Assembly: GCF_002902525.1 (NCBI RefSeq)
Contig: NZ_PPQZ01000016.1
Coordinates: forward strand, 1 to 39,748
DNA: 39,748 bases
Direction of reading: 5' to 3'
Source of the DNA: Mammaliicoccus stepanovicii
GTDB taxonomy: Bacteria; Bacillota; Bacilli; Staphylococcales; Staphylococcaceae
Positions 16,287 through 25,639 of this stretch are shown here, in pieces (the stretch's first letter is position 1; each line of letters starts with the position of its first letter). Under the pieces are notes generated by a model. The model was given only the letters and a program-made list of their open reading frames with translations, was not told the origin of the DNA and did not search any database. The translations under genes were made by a program, and so were the position numbers.

Positions 16287-17033
16287 ATGGTTGAATTTAA
16301 AGATATTGTAACTGATGGTGACATTTTAATTAATACAGATCGTTATATTCATTATCAAACTTTAACGAAGCGAATTCAGTACGATTCAAATAAACTTGTG
16401 TACAAAGTTATGCCTGATTTAGCTGCTTTTAAAGAAGATGAAGCATATTTAAATGCTATACATCGCAAACATAATCAACCTTTCCTAAAATTTGTTTTTC
16501 CAGAAAATTGTCCACTAGAAGATGATTTGAAATCATATTTAAGTATTCAAGGATACGAGTATAGTTGGTTAGAATTATACATAAATGATGAGTTAGACTT
16601 TAAAATTAAAGAGAATACAAGCATTCAAGTAATGGAAACAAATGAGGATAACTTAGTTGACTATTTGAACCTTTCATATGAATTTGATAAACAATATGGA
16701 ACAGATTATGCTGAACTCAAAATTGAGGTCAACAAAGCGCAATTTGAATCAGAAAGTCCTGTCCAGGTGATATCATATTATAATGGTAATCCATCCGGTA
16801 TATTATTAATTTGGCCAGAAGAAGATTACGTAGAATTGGATGCATTTTCTGTTAGAGAAAATTTAAGAAGATTAGGAATCGGTACTAAGATGCAAGATTA
16901 TGTCGCAAAGTATGCCGGGAATCGACCTATCGTACTCGTAGCTGAAGGTGAAGATACAGCTAAAGATATGTATAAAAACCAAGGTTATAAATATAGTGGC
17001 TACAGATACGAAGCATTAAAAGAATTCAAATAA
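16287..17033 (+). CDS. GNAT-family N-acetyltransferase
   Basis: A 248-residue protein whose C-terminal half is a GNAT domain. The acetyl-CoA pyrophosphate motif is ENLRRLGIGTKM and the following beta strand and helix end in AKDMYKNQGYKYSGY. The N-terminal 110 residues are less typical and may be a degenerate second GNAT-like fold. It lies 17 bases after bioY, with GTAGGTG before the ATG, so it may share the biotin-regulated transcript, although no biotin role is evident. Acceptor substrate unknown. Confidence 0.8.
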   Translation: MVEFKDIVTDGDILINTDRYIHYQTLTKRIQYDSNKLVYKVMPDLAAFKEDEAYLNAIHRKHNQPFLKFVFPENCPLEDDLKSYLSIQGYEYSWLELYINDELDFKIKENTSIQVMETNEDNLVDYLNLSYEFDKQYGTDYAELKIEVNKAQFESESPVQVISYYNGNPSGILLIWPEEDYVELDAFSVRENLRRLGIGTKMQDYVAKYAGNRPIVLVAEGEDTAKDMYKNQGYKYSGYRYEALKEFK

Positions 17034-17053
17034 GTAGGAATATATAAGATATT

Positions 17054-17107
17054 AAATAGCCATATTAACTAACACTTTATAAGTGGGGATTAATATGGCT
17101 ATTTTTT
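17054..17107. terminator. Bidirectional terminator between GNAT gene and fdhD
   Basis: AAATAGCCATATTAA (17054-17068) pairs perfectly with TTAATATGGCTATTT (17090-17104) with T-rich flanks, between convergent genes. Confidence 0.85.
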
Positions 17108-17119
17108 ACTATAAATCCA

Positions 17120-17914
17120 TTATGACATAACGATACGATTTGGATGACTATATACATTGAAACGTCCATCTCTAATGAAACCAACTGTCGTAATATTTAA
17201 GTCTTTAGCAAGTTCTATTGCTAAATTTGTTGGAGCAGATTTAGATAAAATCATACCGACACCAATCTTGGCTGCTTTAATTAATATTTCCGAGGAAATA
17301 CGACCACTGAATATTAGTATTTTGTTTCGAACAGGTATATCATGTTGGATGCAATATCCATATAGTTTATCTAATGCATTATGTCTTCCTATATCAGAAC
17401 GATGTTCATAAAAGTCTAATCCGTCACTAATTGCTGCATTATGTAATCCTCCTGTTTGTTTAAACAGGTTGCTTCTTGAATGCATCGTTTCCATCATCTC
17501 TATAATTTGATTGGGTTTTATTCTAATGTTTGAATTTGAAACTTTAGCTGTCATAGCATCATTATTAAAATAAAACTCCCTACTTTTACCACAGCAAGAT
17601 GAAATCATGCGTTGTGTATTTTTCTTGAAAGATGCATAATCAATTTGCTTATTTAATTCTACATGAGCAAAACCTTTAGAATCATCTATTGAAATTTGTT
17701 TTAAGTCGCTTTTTTTGAATATGATACCCTCTGATGCTATGAAACCTAGAACTAATTCTTCTAGTTCTTTAGGTGAGCATATTACAGTTGCGAATTCTTC
17801 ACCGTTTAATTTTATAGTTAATGGAAATTCAGTGACATAATAATCCGTAGATTCTATTAATTGTTGATTTTCATATTTTAATATAGGTTGTTTACTTGTC
17901 ATATATTGTTTCAT
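17120..17914 (-). CDS. fdhD: Formate dehydrogenase accessory sulfurtransferase FdhD
   Basis: A 264-residue cytoplasmic protein that passes sulfur from a cysteine desulfurase to the molybdenum cofactor of formate dehydrogenase. Family features: ELEELVLGFIASEGII near residue 55, the cysteine loop ISSCCGKSR (adjacent Cys-Cys rather than the E. coli CxxC), the substrate loop FKQTGGLHNAA and the signature SDIGRHNALDKL. ATG at 17914 is chosen because AGGAGG (complement of 17921-17926) lies 6 bases upstream. No formate dehydrogenase gene is in the window, so the client is elsewhere. Its position next to modABC fits Mo metabolism. Confidence 0.9.
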   Translation of the reverse strand: MKQYMTSKQPILKYENQQLIESTDYYVTEFPLTIKLNGEEFATVICSPKELEELVLGFIASEGIIFKKSDLKQISIDDSKGFAHVELNKQIDYASFKKNTQRMISSCCGKSREFYFNNDAMTAKVSNSNIRIKPNQIIEMMETMHSRSNLFKQTGGLHNAAISDGLDFYEHRSDIGRHNALDKLYGYCIQHDIPVRNKILIFSGRISSEILIKAAKIGVGMILSKSAPTNLAIELAKDLNITTVGFIRDGRFNVYSHPNRIVMS

Positions 17915-17938
17915 ATACAACCTCCTAGTATGCAATGT

Positions 17939-17968
17939 TTGACCTTAATTTTACTTTGAAAGTATATA
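17939..17968 (+). promoter_or_regulatory. Possible modABC promoter
   Basis: TTGACC (17939-17944), an 18-base spacer and TATATA (17963-17968). If used, it gives modA an untranslated leader of about 170 bases, which is long for a metabolic operon. No better candidate was found nearer the gene. Confidence 0.35.
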
Positions 17969-18102
17969 ATTATAAAGGAAAAGAACTTTTAAGCACTTAT
18001 TTTCTTGAGATTATCTTAATGAATAAAAACTGTTGAGGTGCGTATTTTAAGTCGTATTTGTGAAAACATATACAAAGCACTTTAAAAGTATGCGTTAAAA
18101 GT

Positions 18103-18130
18103 GTAAATTAAGAATAAGTAAATTAAGAAT
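18103..18130 (+). repeat. 13-bp tandem direct repeat just upstream of modA
   Basis: GTAAATTAAGAAT occurs at 18103-18115 and again at 18118-18130, with a 15-base period, ending 15 bases before the modA start. It could be a regulator-binding tandem or a simple duplication. Confidence 0.6.
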
Positions 18131-18145
18131 GGGGTTGTCATTAAA

Positions 18146-18913
18146 GTGAAAAAGATATTAATATTAATCGCAACATTATTGCTTATCTTAGCAGGATGCA
18201 GTACAGAGTCTAACCAAGATAAAGCTAAAAAGGAAAGTGCTAGTAAAACGCTAACGGTATCTGCAGCTGCAAGTTTGACAGATGTTACGAAAGCCCTAGA
18301 AAAAGAATTCAAGAAAAAACATCCTAATACAAATATTAAATTTAACTATGGTGGTTCAGGTAGTTTACGTAAACAAGTTGAAGCGGGTGCTGATGTTGAT
18401 GTTATCATGTCAGCTAATACAACAGATGTAGACCAACTACAAGATAAGAACAAAGTTTCTAAAGTATATGATTATGCTAAAAATAAACTGATCATTATTA
18501 AATATAAAAACTCAAATATTAAAGAAGTAAGAGACGTAAGTTCACCAAACAAAGTTGCAATCGGTGAAGAAAAAAGCGTTCCAGCAGGTAAATATGCCAT
18601 TGAATATATGAAGAAAGAAGATCTATATGAAGGCATGACAAGTACGTTTGTATTCGCAAAAGATGTAAAACAAGTATTAAACTACGTTAAAAAAGAAAAT
18701 GCTGAAGCAGGATTTGTTTATGAAACCGACTTGTATAAAGGTAAGAATGATAAAGTAAATAATGTAGTAAAATTAAGTGATGCGCCAATAGATGAACCAA
18801 TCATTTATAGAGCGGGTCTCATAACAAATAAAAAAGCATCAAAAGAATGGTTTGAATTCTTAAAAACTAAAGAAGCAAAACAAATCTTTAAAGAATATCA
18901 TTTTGAAGGATAG
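18146..18913 (+). CDS. modA: Molybdate-binding lipoprotein ModA
   Basis: A 255-residue lipoprotein that captures molybdate outside the cell for ModBC. The signal peptide ends in the lipobox LAGC (Cys near residue 18), followed by a hydrophilic linker. The binding-site motifs of ModA are present: VSAAASLTDV at the start of the mature domain, FNYGGSGSLRKQVEAGADVD, and further on VFAKDVKQVLNYV. The start is GTG at 18146 with a weak GGGG ribosome site. It leads modABC: modB follows after 11 bases. Confidence 0.92.
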   Translation: MKKILILIATLLLILAGCSTESNQDKAKKESASKTLTVSAAASLTDVTKALEKEFKKKHPNTNIKFNYGGSGSLRKQVEAGADVDVIMSANTTDVDQLQDKNKVSKVYDYAKNKLIIIKYKNSNIKEVRDVSSPNKVAIGEEKSVPAGKYAIEYMKKEDLYEGMTSTFVFAKDVKQVLNYVKKENAEAGFVYETDLYKGKNDKVNNVVKLSDAPIDEPIIYRAGLITNKKASKEWFEFLKTKEAKQIFKEYHFEG

Positions 18914-18924
18914 GAGCAAAAATT

Positions 18925-19593
18925 ATGCCAGATTTAATACCTCTTTGGATTTCAATTAAAGTATCGTTAATCAGTACTATAATTGTAAGTATAGTGGGCA
19001 TTATTTTGGCAAAGTTAATGCATGATTATAAAGGTAAATTAAAGCCTGTTTTCGAAAGTATTATTATGCTTCCAATTGTGTTACCGCCGACGGTTATGGG
19101 ATTTATACTTCTTATTATATTTTCTAAAAACCAATTCTTCGGTAGATTTTTAGAAGATACTTTCCATATTCAAGTTATTTTTACTTGGGTAGGCGCTGTT
19201 ATAGCTGCAGTTATCGTCAGTCTACCTCTTATGTACCAACATGTGGTAAATGGTTTTCAATCGATTAACCCTAAAATGCTGAACGCAGCTCGGACAATGG
19301 GTGCAAGTGAAAGCAAGATTTTTAGAACGATTATATTACCATTATCAAAACGATCAATATTATCAGGTGTTGTGATGAGCTTTGCTAGAGGACTGGGTGA
19401 ATTTGGAGCCACATTAATGATTGCAGGCTATATACCTGGCTTAACGAATACATTACCACTAGAAATTTACTTTCTTGTTCAATCAGGAGAAGAAAATAAG
19501 GCATGGATTTGGGTTATTGTTTTGTTAGCCTTTGCTATATGTGTTATAAGCTCAATAAATTTATTGAACCAAAAATCTCATAAATGGGAGTAA
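18925..19593 (+). CDS. modB: Molybdate ABC transporter permease ModB
   Basis: A 222-residue permease with five to six helices and the binding-protein-dependent transport (EAA) loop around AARTMGASESKIFRTIILPLS, which docks on the ATPase. The stretch VLPPTVMGFILL and the GEFGATLMIAGYIPG segment are typical of ModB. TAGGAGC lies before the ATG and overlaps the modA stop. Confidence 0.92.
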   Translation: MPDLIPLWISIKVSLISTIIVSIVGIILAKLMHDYKGKLKPVFESIIMLPIVLPPTVMGFILLIIFSKNQFFGRFLEDTFHIQVIFTWVGAVIAAVIVSLPLMYQHVVNGFQSINPKMLNAARTMGASESKIFRTIILPLSKRSILSGVVMSFARGLGEFGATLMIAGYIPGLTNTLPLEIYFLVQSGEENKAWIWVIVLLAFAICVISSINLLNQKSHKWE

Positions 19594-19598
19594 GGTAA

Positions 19599-20198
19599 AT
19601 GATTAACATTCATATAATCAAACAAATTAATCAACGGAATGTTCAATTAAATATCCAAGCAGAATTGCCTAAAATATATGCAATAGTTGGTCGTAGTGGC
19701 GTAGGTAAAACGACATTGTTAAACACAATAGCAGGTATCTCTAAAGCGGAAACATGTTTTATTCAAGTTAATGAAGATATTCTAAGTGACGGCGAACATA
19801 TAAGAAAAGTTCAAAATAGACAAATTGGTTATTTATTTCAAGATAATCAATTATTTCCACATATGACCGTATATGAAAATATTCATTATATGCAACCCGA
19901 ACATGATTTTACAAATCAATTAGTTGAACATTTATCTATAAAAAATTGCCTTAATCAATACCCATCAACGCTATCAGGTGGTGAAGCCCAAAGAGTAGCG
20001 CTATGTAGAGTGTTGAGTGTAAAACCTAATTTATTATTATTAGATGAACCATTTTCTAGTCTTGATGATGAAACAAAGGAAGAAGGTATTTCATTAATAA
20101 AATATATTTATCAAACTTGGCAAATACCTATTATTCTCGTTACACATTCTAAATTAGAAGTAGAATCGCTAGCAGATGAAATAATAGAAATTAAATAA
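19599..20198 (+). CDS. modC: Molybdate ABC transporter ATPase ModC (short form)
   Basis: A 199-residue nucleotide-binding protein. Walker A GRSGVGKTT (residues 31-39), signature LSGGEAQRVAL, Walker B LLLLDEPFSSLDD and the His switch VTHSK are intact. It ends right after the ATPase core, lacking the C-terminal molybdate-sensing MOP domain of E. coli ModC (about 350 aa), so feedback by molybdate must occur otherwise if at all. It starts 5 bases after modB and ends before a strong terminator. Confidence 0.9.
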   Translation: MINIHIIKQINQRNVQLNIQAELPKIYAIVGRSGVGKTTLLNTIAGISKAETCFIQVNEDILSDGEHIRKVQNRQIGYLFQDNQLFPHMTVYENIHYMQPEHDFTNQLVEHLSIKNCLNQYPSTLSGGEAQRVALCRVLSVKPNLLLLDEPFSSLDDETKEEGISLIKYIYQTWQIPIILVTHSKLEVESLADEIIEIK

Positions 20199-20208
20199 AA
20201 TTCATAAA

Positions 20209-20259
20209 GACAGTCAAAACAAGATCACGGAATGTGAACTTGTTTTGTCTGTCTTTTTT
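20209..20259 (+). terminator. Terminator of modABC
   Basis: GACAGTCAAAACAAGATCAC (20209-20228) pairs with GTGAACTTGTTTTGTCTGTC (20234-20253), with two mismatches and a 5-base loop, then seven Ts. Confidence 0.92.
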
Positions 20260-20317
20260 GTTTGTAAATTATTAAATTTAAAGAATTATTTTAATGAAAA
20301 ACAACACAAAACTGTAA

Positions 20318-20353
20318 TAGGGAATTCCACTAAAAGTATAGGTATTCCCCTTA
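20318..20353 (+). promoter_or_regulatory. Tandem NreC-binding sites, narG promoter
   Basis: TAGGGAATTCCACTA (20318-20332) and TAGGTATTCCCCTTA (20339-20353) resemble the NreC site of S. carnosus (TAGGG-N4-CCCTA type). Their centres are 21 bases apart, two helical turns. The -10 candidate TACAAT (20377-20382) begins 31 bases after the second centre and there is no good -35, as expected for an activator-dependent promoter. Confidence 0.75.
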
Positions 20354-20421
20354 TACAAAAAGATTGTGAAAAAATGTACAATATAAATGATTAATAGGGC
20401 AAATATTAGGAGGTACGATCT

Positions 20422-23400
20422 ATGGCTAAATATGATTTGAAGTTTTTTAAACCGACTGAAAAATTTAATGGTAACTGGTCAATAATGGAAGAAAAGAGCA
20501 GAGAATGGGAAAAAATGTACAAGCAAAGATGGAGTCATGACAAAGTTGTACGTACGACCCACGGTGTTAACTGTACGGGCTCATGTTCATGGAAAGTATT
20601 TGTTAAAAATGGTGTCATCACATGGGAAAATCAACAAATAGATTATCCTTCATGCGGACCAGATATGCCTGAGTTTGAGCCAAGAGGATGTCCTCGTGGA
20701 GCATCATTTTCTTGGTATGAGTATAGTCCGCTCAGAGTTAAATTTCCATATGTTAGAGGAAAGTTGTGGAAATTATGGAAAGCAGCATTAGAAGAATTTG
20801 GAGATCCAGTCGTTGCATGGGCATCAATAGTTGAGGATGAAGAGAAGGCAACTTCATATAAAAGTGCACGAGGAAAAGGTGGACATGTCAGAGTCAATTG
20901 GAGAGATGTCACGCAATTAATAGCGGCCCAAATTATTTATACAGTGAAAAAATATGGACCTGATAGAATTGCGGGTTTTACACCGATACCTGCAATGTCT
21001 ATGATTAGCTATGCTTCAGGTGCTAGATTTATTTCTCTTCTAGGTGGAGAAATGTTGAGTTTTTATGATTGGTATGCAGATTTACCACCAGCCTCACCAC
21101 AAATTTGGGGTGAACAAACTGATGTTCCTGAATCAAGTGATTGGTATAACGCAGGATATATCATGATGTGGGGGTCTAATGTTCCATTAACAAGAACACC
21201 CGATGCGCACTTTATGACTGAAGTTCGTTATAAAGGAACTAAAGTTGTTTCAATTGCACCTGATTATGCGGAAAATGTGAAATTTGCAGATAATTGGTTA
21301 GCACCAAATCCTGGGACTGATGCAGCTTTAGCTCAAGCAATGACACACGTTATATTACAAGAATTTTATGAAGATAAAAAAGAAGAAATGTTTATTAATT
21401 ATGCAAAACAATATACAGATATGCCATTTGTGATTCAACTTGAACCACATGAAGGTGGTTATAAAGCAGGAAGATTTTTAAGATCTAGTGATATTGGTAT
21501 GCAAACAGAACATGCTGAGTGGAAGCCTGTCGTTTACGATAAACATTCTCATAAGCTCGTCATTCCAAATGGAACTATGGGACAAAGATATGAGAAAGAA
21601 GCAAAATGGAATTTGAAATTAGAAAATGAAGATGGCACAACTATTGACCCTGCACTATCGTTAGAAGGACTAGATGCTTCATTAATCACAATCCAATTTC
21701 CTTATTTCGATAATGATGGGAATGGTATATTTGAACGTCCAATATTAGCTAAAGAAATAAAAAATAGTGCAGGAGAAACAGTATATATTACGACAATATA
21801 TGATTTAATGACAAGTCAATATGGTATTAGAAGATTTAACCATGCGCTTGAGGCTACAAGTTTTGAAGATGAAAATACACACTACACGCCAAAATGGCAG
21901 GAAAAAATCACAGGTGTTAAATCATCAATTGTTACGCAAGTAGCAAGAGAATTTGCGCAAAATGCAATAGACACACAAGGTCGTTCGATGATTATTATGG
22001 GTGCTGGTATCAATCATTGGTTTAATTCAGATACAATTTATCGTTCTATATTGAACTTAGTTATGTTATGTGGTTGCCAAGGAGTTAATGGCGGCGGCTG
22101 GGCACACTATGTAGGTCAAGAGAAATGTAGACCTTTTGAAGGCTGGTCAACAATTGCGTTTGCAAAAGATTGGCAAGGACCACCAAGATTACAAAATGCA
22201 ACAAGTTGGTTCTACTTTGCGACTGATCAATGGAAATATGAAGAATCAGGGGTAGATAAATTACAATCTCCATTATCTACTAAGTTAAAACATCAGCATC
22301 CAGCTGACTATAATGTATTAGCTGCTAGATTAGGTTGGTTACCATCATATCCTCAATTTGATTGTAATAGTTTGTTGTTTGGCGAAGAAGCGAAAGAAGC
22401 TGGAGATAACTCGGATGAAGCTGTTATAAAGCGCGCAGTAGACGCAGTTAAGAATAAAGAAACAAAATTTGCTGTAGAAGATCCAGATGCGAAGAAAAAT
22501 CATCCCAAAACATTATTTGTTTGGCGATCAAATTTAATTTCTAGTTCTGCAAAAGGACAGGAATATTTCATGAAACATCTATTAGGTACAAAATCAGGAT
22601 TATTAGCAAATCCAAACGAAACTGAAAAACCAGAAGAGATTGTATGGAGAGAAGAAACTACAGGTAAATTAGATTTACTTGTTGCGCTAGACTTTAGAAT
22701 GACAGCGACACCACTTTATGCTGATATTGTACTGCCGGCAGCAACTTGGTATGAAAAACATGATATATCTTCTACTGATATGCACCCTTTCATACATCCA
22801 TTTAATCCAGCTGTTGATCCGCTATGGGAATCTAAATCGGATTGGGATATTTATAAAACGCTGGCAAAATCAGTTTCAAATTTAGCTAAAACACACATGA
22901 AAGGTAAATTCAAAGACGTTGTTACAACACCATTAGCACATGATTCTGTACAGGAAATCTCAACACCATACGGTATTGTTAAAGATTGGTCTAAAGGTGA
23001 AGTAGATGCGATACCAGGTAAGACGATGCCAGGGTTTGGCGTAGTTGAAAGAGATTACACAGAAATTTATGATAAGTATATTTCTGTTGGACCATTATTA
23101 GAAAAAGGCAAAATCGGCGCACATGGTGTGAGTTTTTCAGTTAAAGATCAATACGATGAATTGAAAATAATGCTAGATACATGGGATGACGACACCGTTA
23201 AGAATGGAAAACCTAAAATGGACACAGCAAGAAAAGTTGCAGATGTGATTTTGAATGTCTCATCCGCTTCAAACGGTAAAGTTTCTCAAAAATCATATAA
23301 AGATTTAGAACAAAAAACAGGTATGAAACTGACAGATATTTCTTCAGAAAGAGCATCTGAAAAAATTACATTCCAAAATATTAATGCTCAACCAAGAGAA

Positions 23401-24093
23401 GTCATTCCTACTGCTGTATTTCCTGGCTCAAACAAACTAGGAAGAAGATATTCACCATTTACTACGAATATTGAACGATTTGTTCCTTTTAGAACATTAA
23501 CAGGAAGACAAAGCTATTACTTAGATCACGAAATATTTTTACAGTTTGGAGAGAACTTACCAGTTTATAAGCCAACACTACCTCCAATGGTATTCGGGAC
23601 CAAAGATAAACAAATTAAAGGTGGCGTAGATACTTTAGTATTAAGATATTTAACACCGCATGGTAAATGGAATATCCATTCTACTTATCAAGATAATCTT
23701 CACATGTTAACACTCTTTAGAGGTGGTCCAACTGTATGGATTTCAAAAGAAGATGCAGAAGAACATGATATCAATGACAATGATTGGCTTGAAGTATATA
23801 ACAGAAATGGTGTTGTAACAGCTAGAGCTGTAGTCTCTCATAGAATGCCTAGAGGCACGATGTTTATGTATCATGCTCAAGATAAACATATAGAAACACC
23901 GGGTTCAGAAATTACGGATACGCGTGGCGGGTCACATAACGCTCCAACACGTATACATTTAAAACCTACTCAATTAGTAGGCGGTTATGCACAAATTAGT
24001 TATGGATTTAATTATTATGGACCTATTGGAAATCAAAGAGATGTGTATGTAGCAATTAGAAAGATGAAGGAGGTTGATTGGCTTGAAGATTAA
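20422..24093 (+). CDS. narG: Respiratory nitrate reductase alpha subunit NarG
   Basis: A 1223-residue catalytic subunit that reduces nitrate to nitrite at a Mo-bis(MGD) centre, on the cytoplasmic face. The [4Fe-4S] FS0 ligands are visible as H47, C51, C55 (THGVNCTGSCSW) with a later Cys in YPSCGPD. The Mo-ligand Asp lies in SFYDWYADLPPASPQIWGEQ. The C-terminal molybdopterin dinucleotide-binding domain includes THGGSHNA-like sequence at 3' end (DTRGGSHNAPTRIHLKPTQ). No twin-arginine signal, as in other Nar enzymes. TTAGGAGG precedes the ATG; its end overlaps narH. Confidence 0.97.
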   Translation: MAKYDLKFFKPTEKFNGNWSIMEEKSREWEKMYKQRWSHDKVVRTTHGVNCTGSCSWKVFVKNGVITWENQQIDYPSCGPDMPEFEPRGCPRGASFSWYEYSPLRVKFPYVRGKLWKLWKAALEEFGDPVVAWASIVEDEEKATSYKSARGKGGHVRVNWRDVTQLIAAQIIYTVKKYGPDRIAGFTPIPAMSMISYASGARFISLLGGEMLSFYDWYADLPPASPQIWGEQTDVPESSDWYNAGYIMMWGSNVPLTRTPDAHFMTEVRYKGTKVVSIAPDYAENVKFADNWLAPNPGTDAALAQAMTHVILQEFYEDKKEEMFINYAKQYTDMPFVIQLEPHEGGYKAGRFLRSSDIGMQTEHAEWKPVVYDKHSHKLVIPNGTMGQRYEKEAKWNLKLENEDGTTIDPALSLEGLDASLITIQFPYFDNDGNGIFERPILAKEIKNSAGETVYITTIYDLMTSQYGIRRFNHALEATSFEDENTHYTPKWQEKITGVKSSIVTQVAREFAQNAIDTQGRSMIIMGAGINHWFNSDTIYRSILNLVMLCGCQGVNGGGWAHYVGQEKCRPFEGWSTIAFAKDWQGPPRLQNATSWFYFATDQWKYEESGVDKLQSPLSTKLKHQHPADYNVLAARLGWLPSYPQFDCNSLLFGEEAKEAGDNSDEAVIKRAVDAVKNKETKFAVEDPDAKKNHPKTLFVWRSNLISSSAKGQEYFMKHLLGTKSGLLANPNETEKPEEIVWREETTGKLDLLVALDFRMTATPLYADIVLPAATWYEKHDISSTDMHPFIHPFNPAVDPLWESKSDWDIYKTLAKSVSNLAKTHMKGKFKDVVTTPLAHDSVQEISTPYGIVKDWSKGEVDAIPGKTMPGFGVVERDYTEIYDKYISVGPLLEKGKIGAHGVSFSVKDQYDELKIMLDTWDDDTVKNGKPKMDTARKVADVILNVSSASNGKVSQKSYKDLEQKTGMKLTDISSERASEKITFQNINAQPREVIPTAVFPGSNKLGRRYSPFTTNIERFVPFRTLTGRQSYYLDHEIFLQFGENLPVYKPTLPPMVFGTKDKQIKGGVDTLVLRYLTPHGKWNIHSTYQDNLHMLTLFRGGPTVWISKEDAEEHDINDNDWLEVYNRNGVVTARAVVSHRMPRGTMFMYHAQDKHIETPGSEITDTRGGSHNAPTRIHLKPTQLVGGYAQISYGFNYYGPIGNQRDVYVAIRKMKEVDWLED

Positions 24094-25639
24094 AGCACAA
24101 GTAGCAATGGTCATGAATTTAGATAAATGTATTGGATGCCATACTTGCAGTGTTACTTGTAAAAGTACATGGACTAATCGTCCAGGAGCAGAGTATATAT
24201 GGTTTAATAATGTAGAAACCAAACCGGGTATAGGTTATCCAAAGAGATGGGAAGACCAAGAAACTTATAAAGGTGGATGGGTTTTAAACAATAAAGGTAA
24301 ATTGGAATTAAAATCCGGAAGTAAATTATCTAAGATCGCTCTCGGTAAAATATTCTATAACCCAGATATGCCAGAAATGAAAGATTACTATGAACCATGG
24401 ACATATAACTACAAACATTTAACGACTGCGAAAGAAAGTGAACACTCTCCAGTTGCAAAGGCTGAATCTGTCATATCTGGTAAAAAACTTGATATTAAAT
24501 GGGGGCCAAACTGGGAGGATGATTTAGCAGGTGGGCATGTTACCGGCCCGACAGACCCTAATATTCAAAAAATAGAAGAAGAAATTAAATTTAATTTTGA
24601 TCAAACATTTATGATGTATTTACCAAGATTATGCGAACATTGCTTAAATCCAAGTTGTGTTGCCTCATGTCCATCTGGGGCAATGTATAAGCGTGACGAA
24701 GACGGTATTGTTCTCGTAGATCAAGACGCTTGTCGTGGATGGAGATATTGTATGACTGGTTGTCCATATAAGAAAGTCTACTTTAACTGGAAAACAAATA
24801 AAGCTGAAAAATGTACATTCTGTTTTCCTAGAGTAGAAGCTGGACTACCAACTGTATGCTCAGAAACATGTACTGGTCGCATGCGTTATTTAGGTGTGCT
24901 TCTATACGATGCAGATAAAGTTCAAGAAGCTGCGTCAGCGGAGAATGAACAAGATTTATATCAAAAACAGCTTGATTTATTCTTAGACCCGTTTGATGAA
25001 GATATTATCGAACAAGCAGAGAAGGATGGTATTACATCGGATTGGATTGAAGCTGCACAGAACTCACCTGTATATAAATTGGCAATTGAATATAAATTAG
25101 CATTTCCATTGCACCCAGAATATAGAACATTGCCAATGGTATGGTATTGTCCACCGTTAAGTCCAATCATGAACTACTTTGAAGGTAAAGATTCAATTAG
25201 AAATCCTGATATGATATTCCCTGCAATCGAAGAAATGAGATTACCGGTTCAATATCTTGCGAATATGCTTACAGCTGGCGATACAAAAACAGTTAAAAAT
25301 GCATTACAAAAAATGGCGATGATGCGAAGTTATATGCGTGCTAAATCAAGTAATAAAGAATTTGATATATCAAGATTACAGCGTGTTGGATTAACTGAAA
25401 GACAGACTAAAGACATGTACAGGTTGTTAGCGATTGCTAAATATGAAGACCGCTTTGTCGTTCCTACATCACATAAAGAAGGATACATGGATACTTATAG
25501 AGCACAAGGTAGTCAAGGGTATGAAGACAACTTATTTGGAACAAATTGTGATGGTTGTGGCATTCAAGGATCATCTCAAAACAAATCAGGTAAAGAAATT
25601 TATAATGAGAACTTCTATGGAGGGATATTCCGTGATTAA
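24083..25639 (+). CDS. narH: Respiratory nitrate reductase beta subunit NarH
   Basis: A 518-residue iron-sulfur electron wire between NarI haems and NarG. Four Cys clusters are visible: CIGCHTCSVTC near residue 16, CEHCLNPSCVASCP, CRGWRYCMTGCP and CTFCF...CSETC. Trp in the third motif replaces a Cys, which is the mark of the [3Fe-4S] cluster. The start is TTG at 24083: AAGGAGG (24067-24073) is 9 bases upstream and the reading MKIKAQVAMVMNLDKC matches the family start. It overlaps narG by 11 bases, giving translational coupling. Confidence 0.96.
   Translation: MKIKAQVAMVMNLDKCIGCHTCSVTCKSTWTNRPGAEYIWFNNVETKPGIGYPKRWEDQETYKGGWVLNNKGKLELKSGSKLSKIALGKIFYNPDMPEMKDYYEPWTYNYKHLTTAKESEHSPVAKAESVISGKKLDIKWGPNWEDDLAGGHVTGPTDPNIQKIEEEIKFNFDQTFMMYLPRLCEHCLNPSCVASCPSGAMYKRDEDGIVLVDQDACRGWRYCMTGCPYKKVYFNWKTNKAEKCTFCFPRVEAGLPTVCSETCTGRMRYLGVLLYDADKVQEAASAENEQDLYQKQLDLFLDPFDEDIIEQAEKDGITSDWIEAAQNSPVYKLAIEYKLAFPLHPEYRTLPMVWYCPPLSPIMNYFEGKDSIRNPDMIFPAIEEMRLPVQYLANMLTAGDTKTVKNALQKMAMMRSYMRAKSSNKEFDISRLQRVGLTERQTKDMYRLLAIAKYEDRFVVPTSHKEGYMDTYRAQGSQGYEDNLFGTNCDGCGIQGSSQNKSGKEIYNENFYGGIFRD

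Noticed and set aside
17939-17970. TTGACC paired with TATAAT (17965-17970) as modA promoter.
   Set aside because: The spacer would be 20 bases; the overlapping TATATA at 17963 with an 18-base spacer was listed instead, with low confidence.
25434-25631. In-frame upstream extension of narJ (66 codons).
   Set aside because: It lies wholly inside narH; the GTG at 25632 with GGAGGG fits the family N-terminus.
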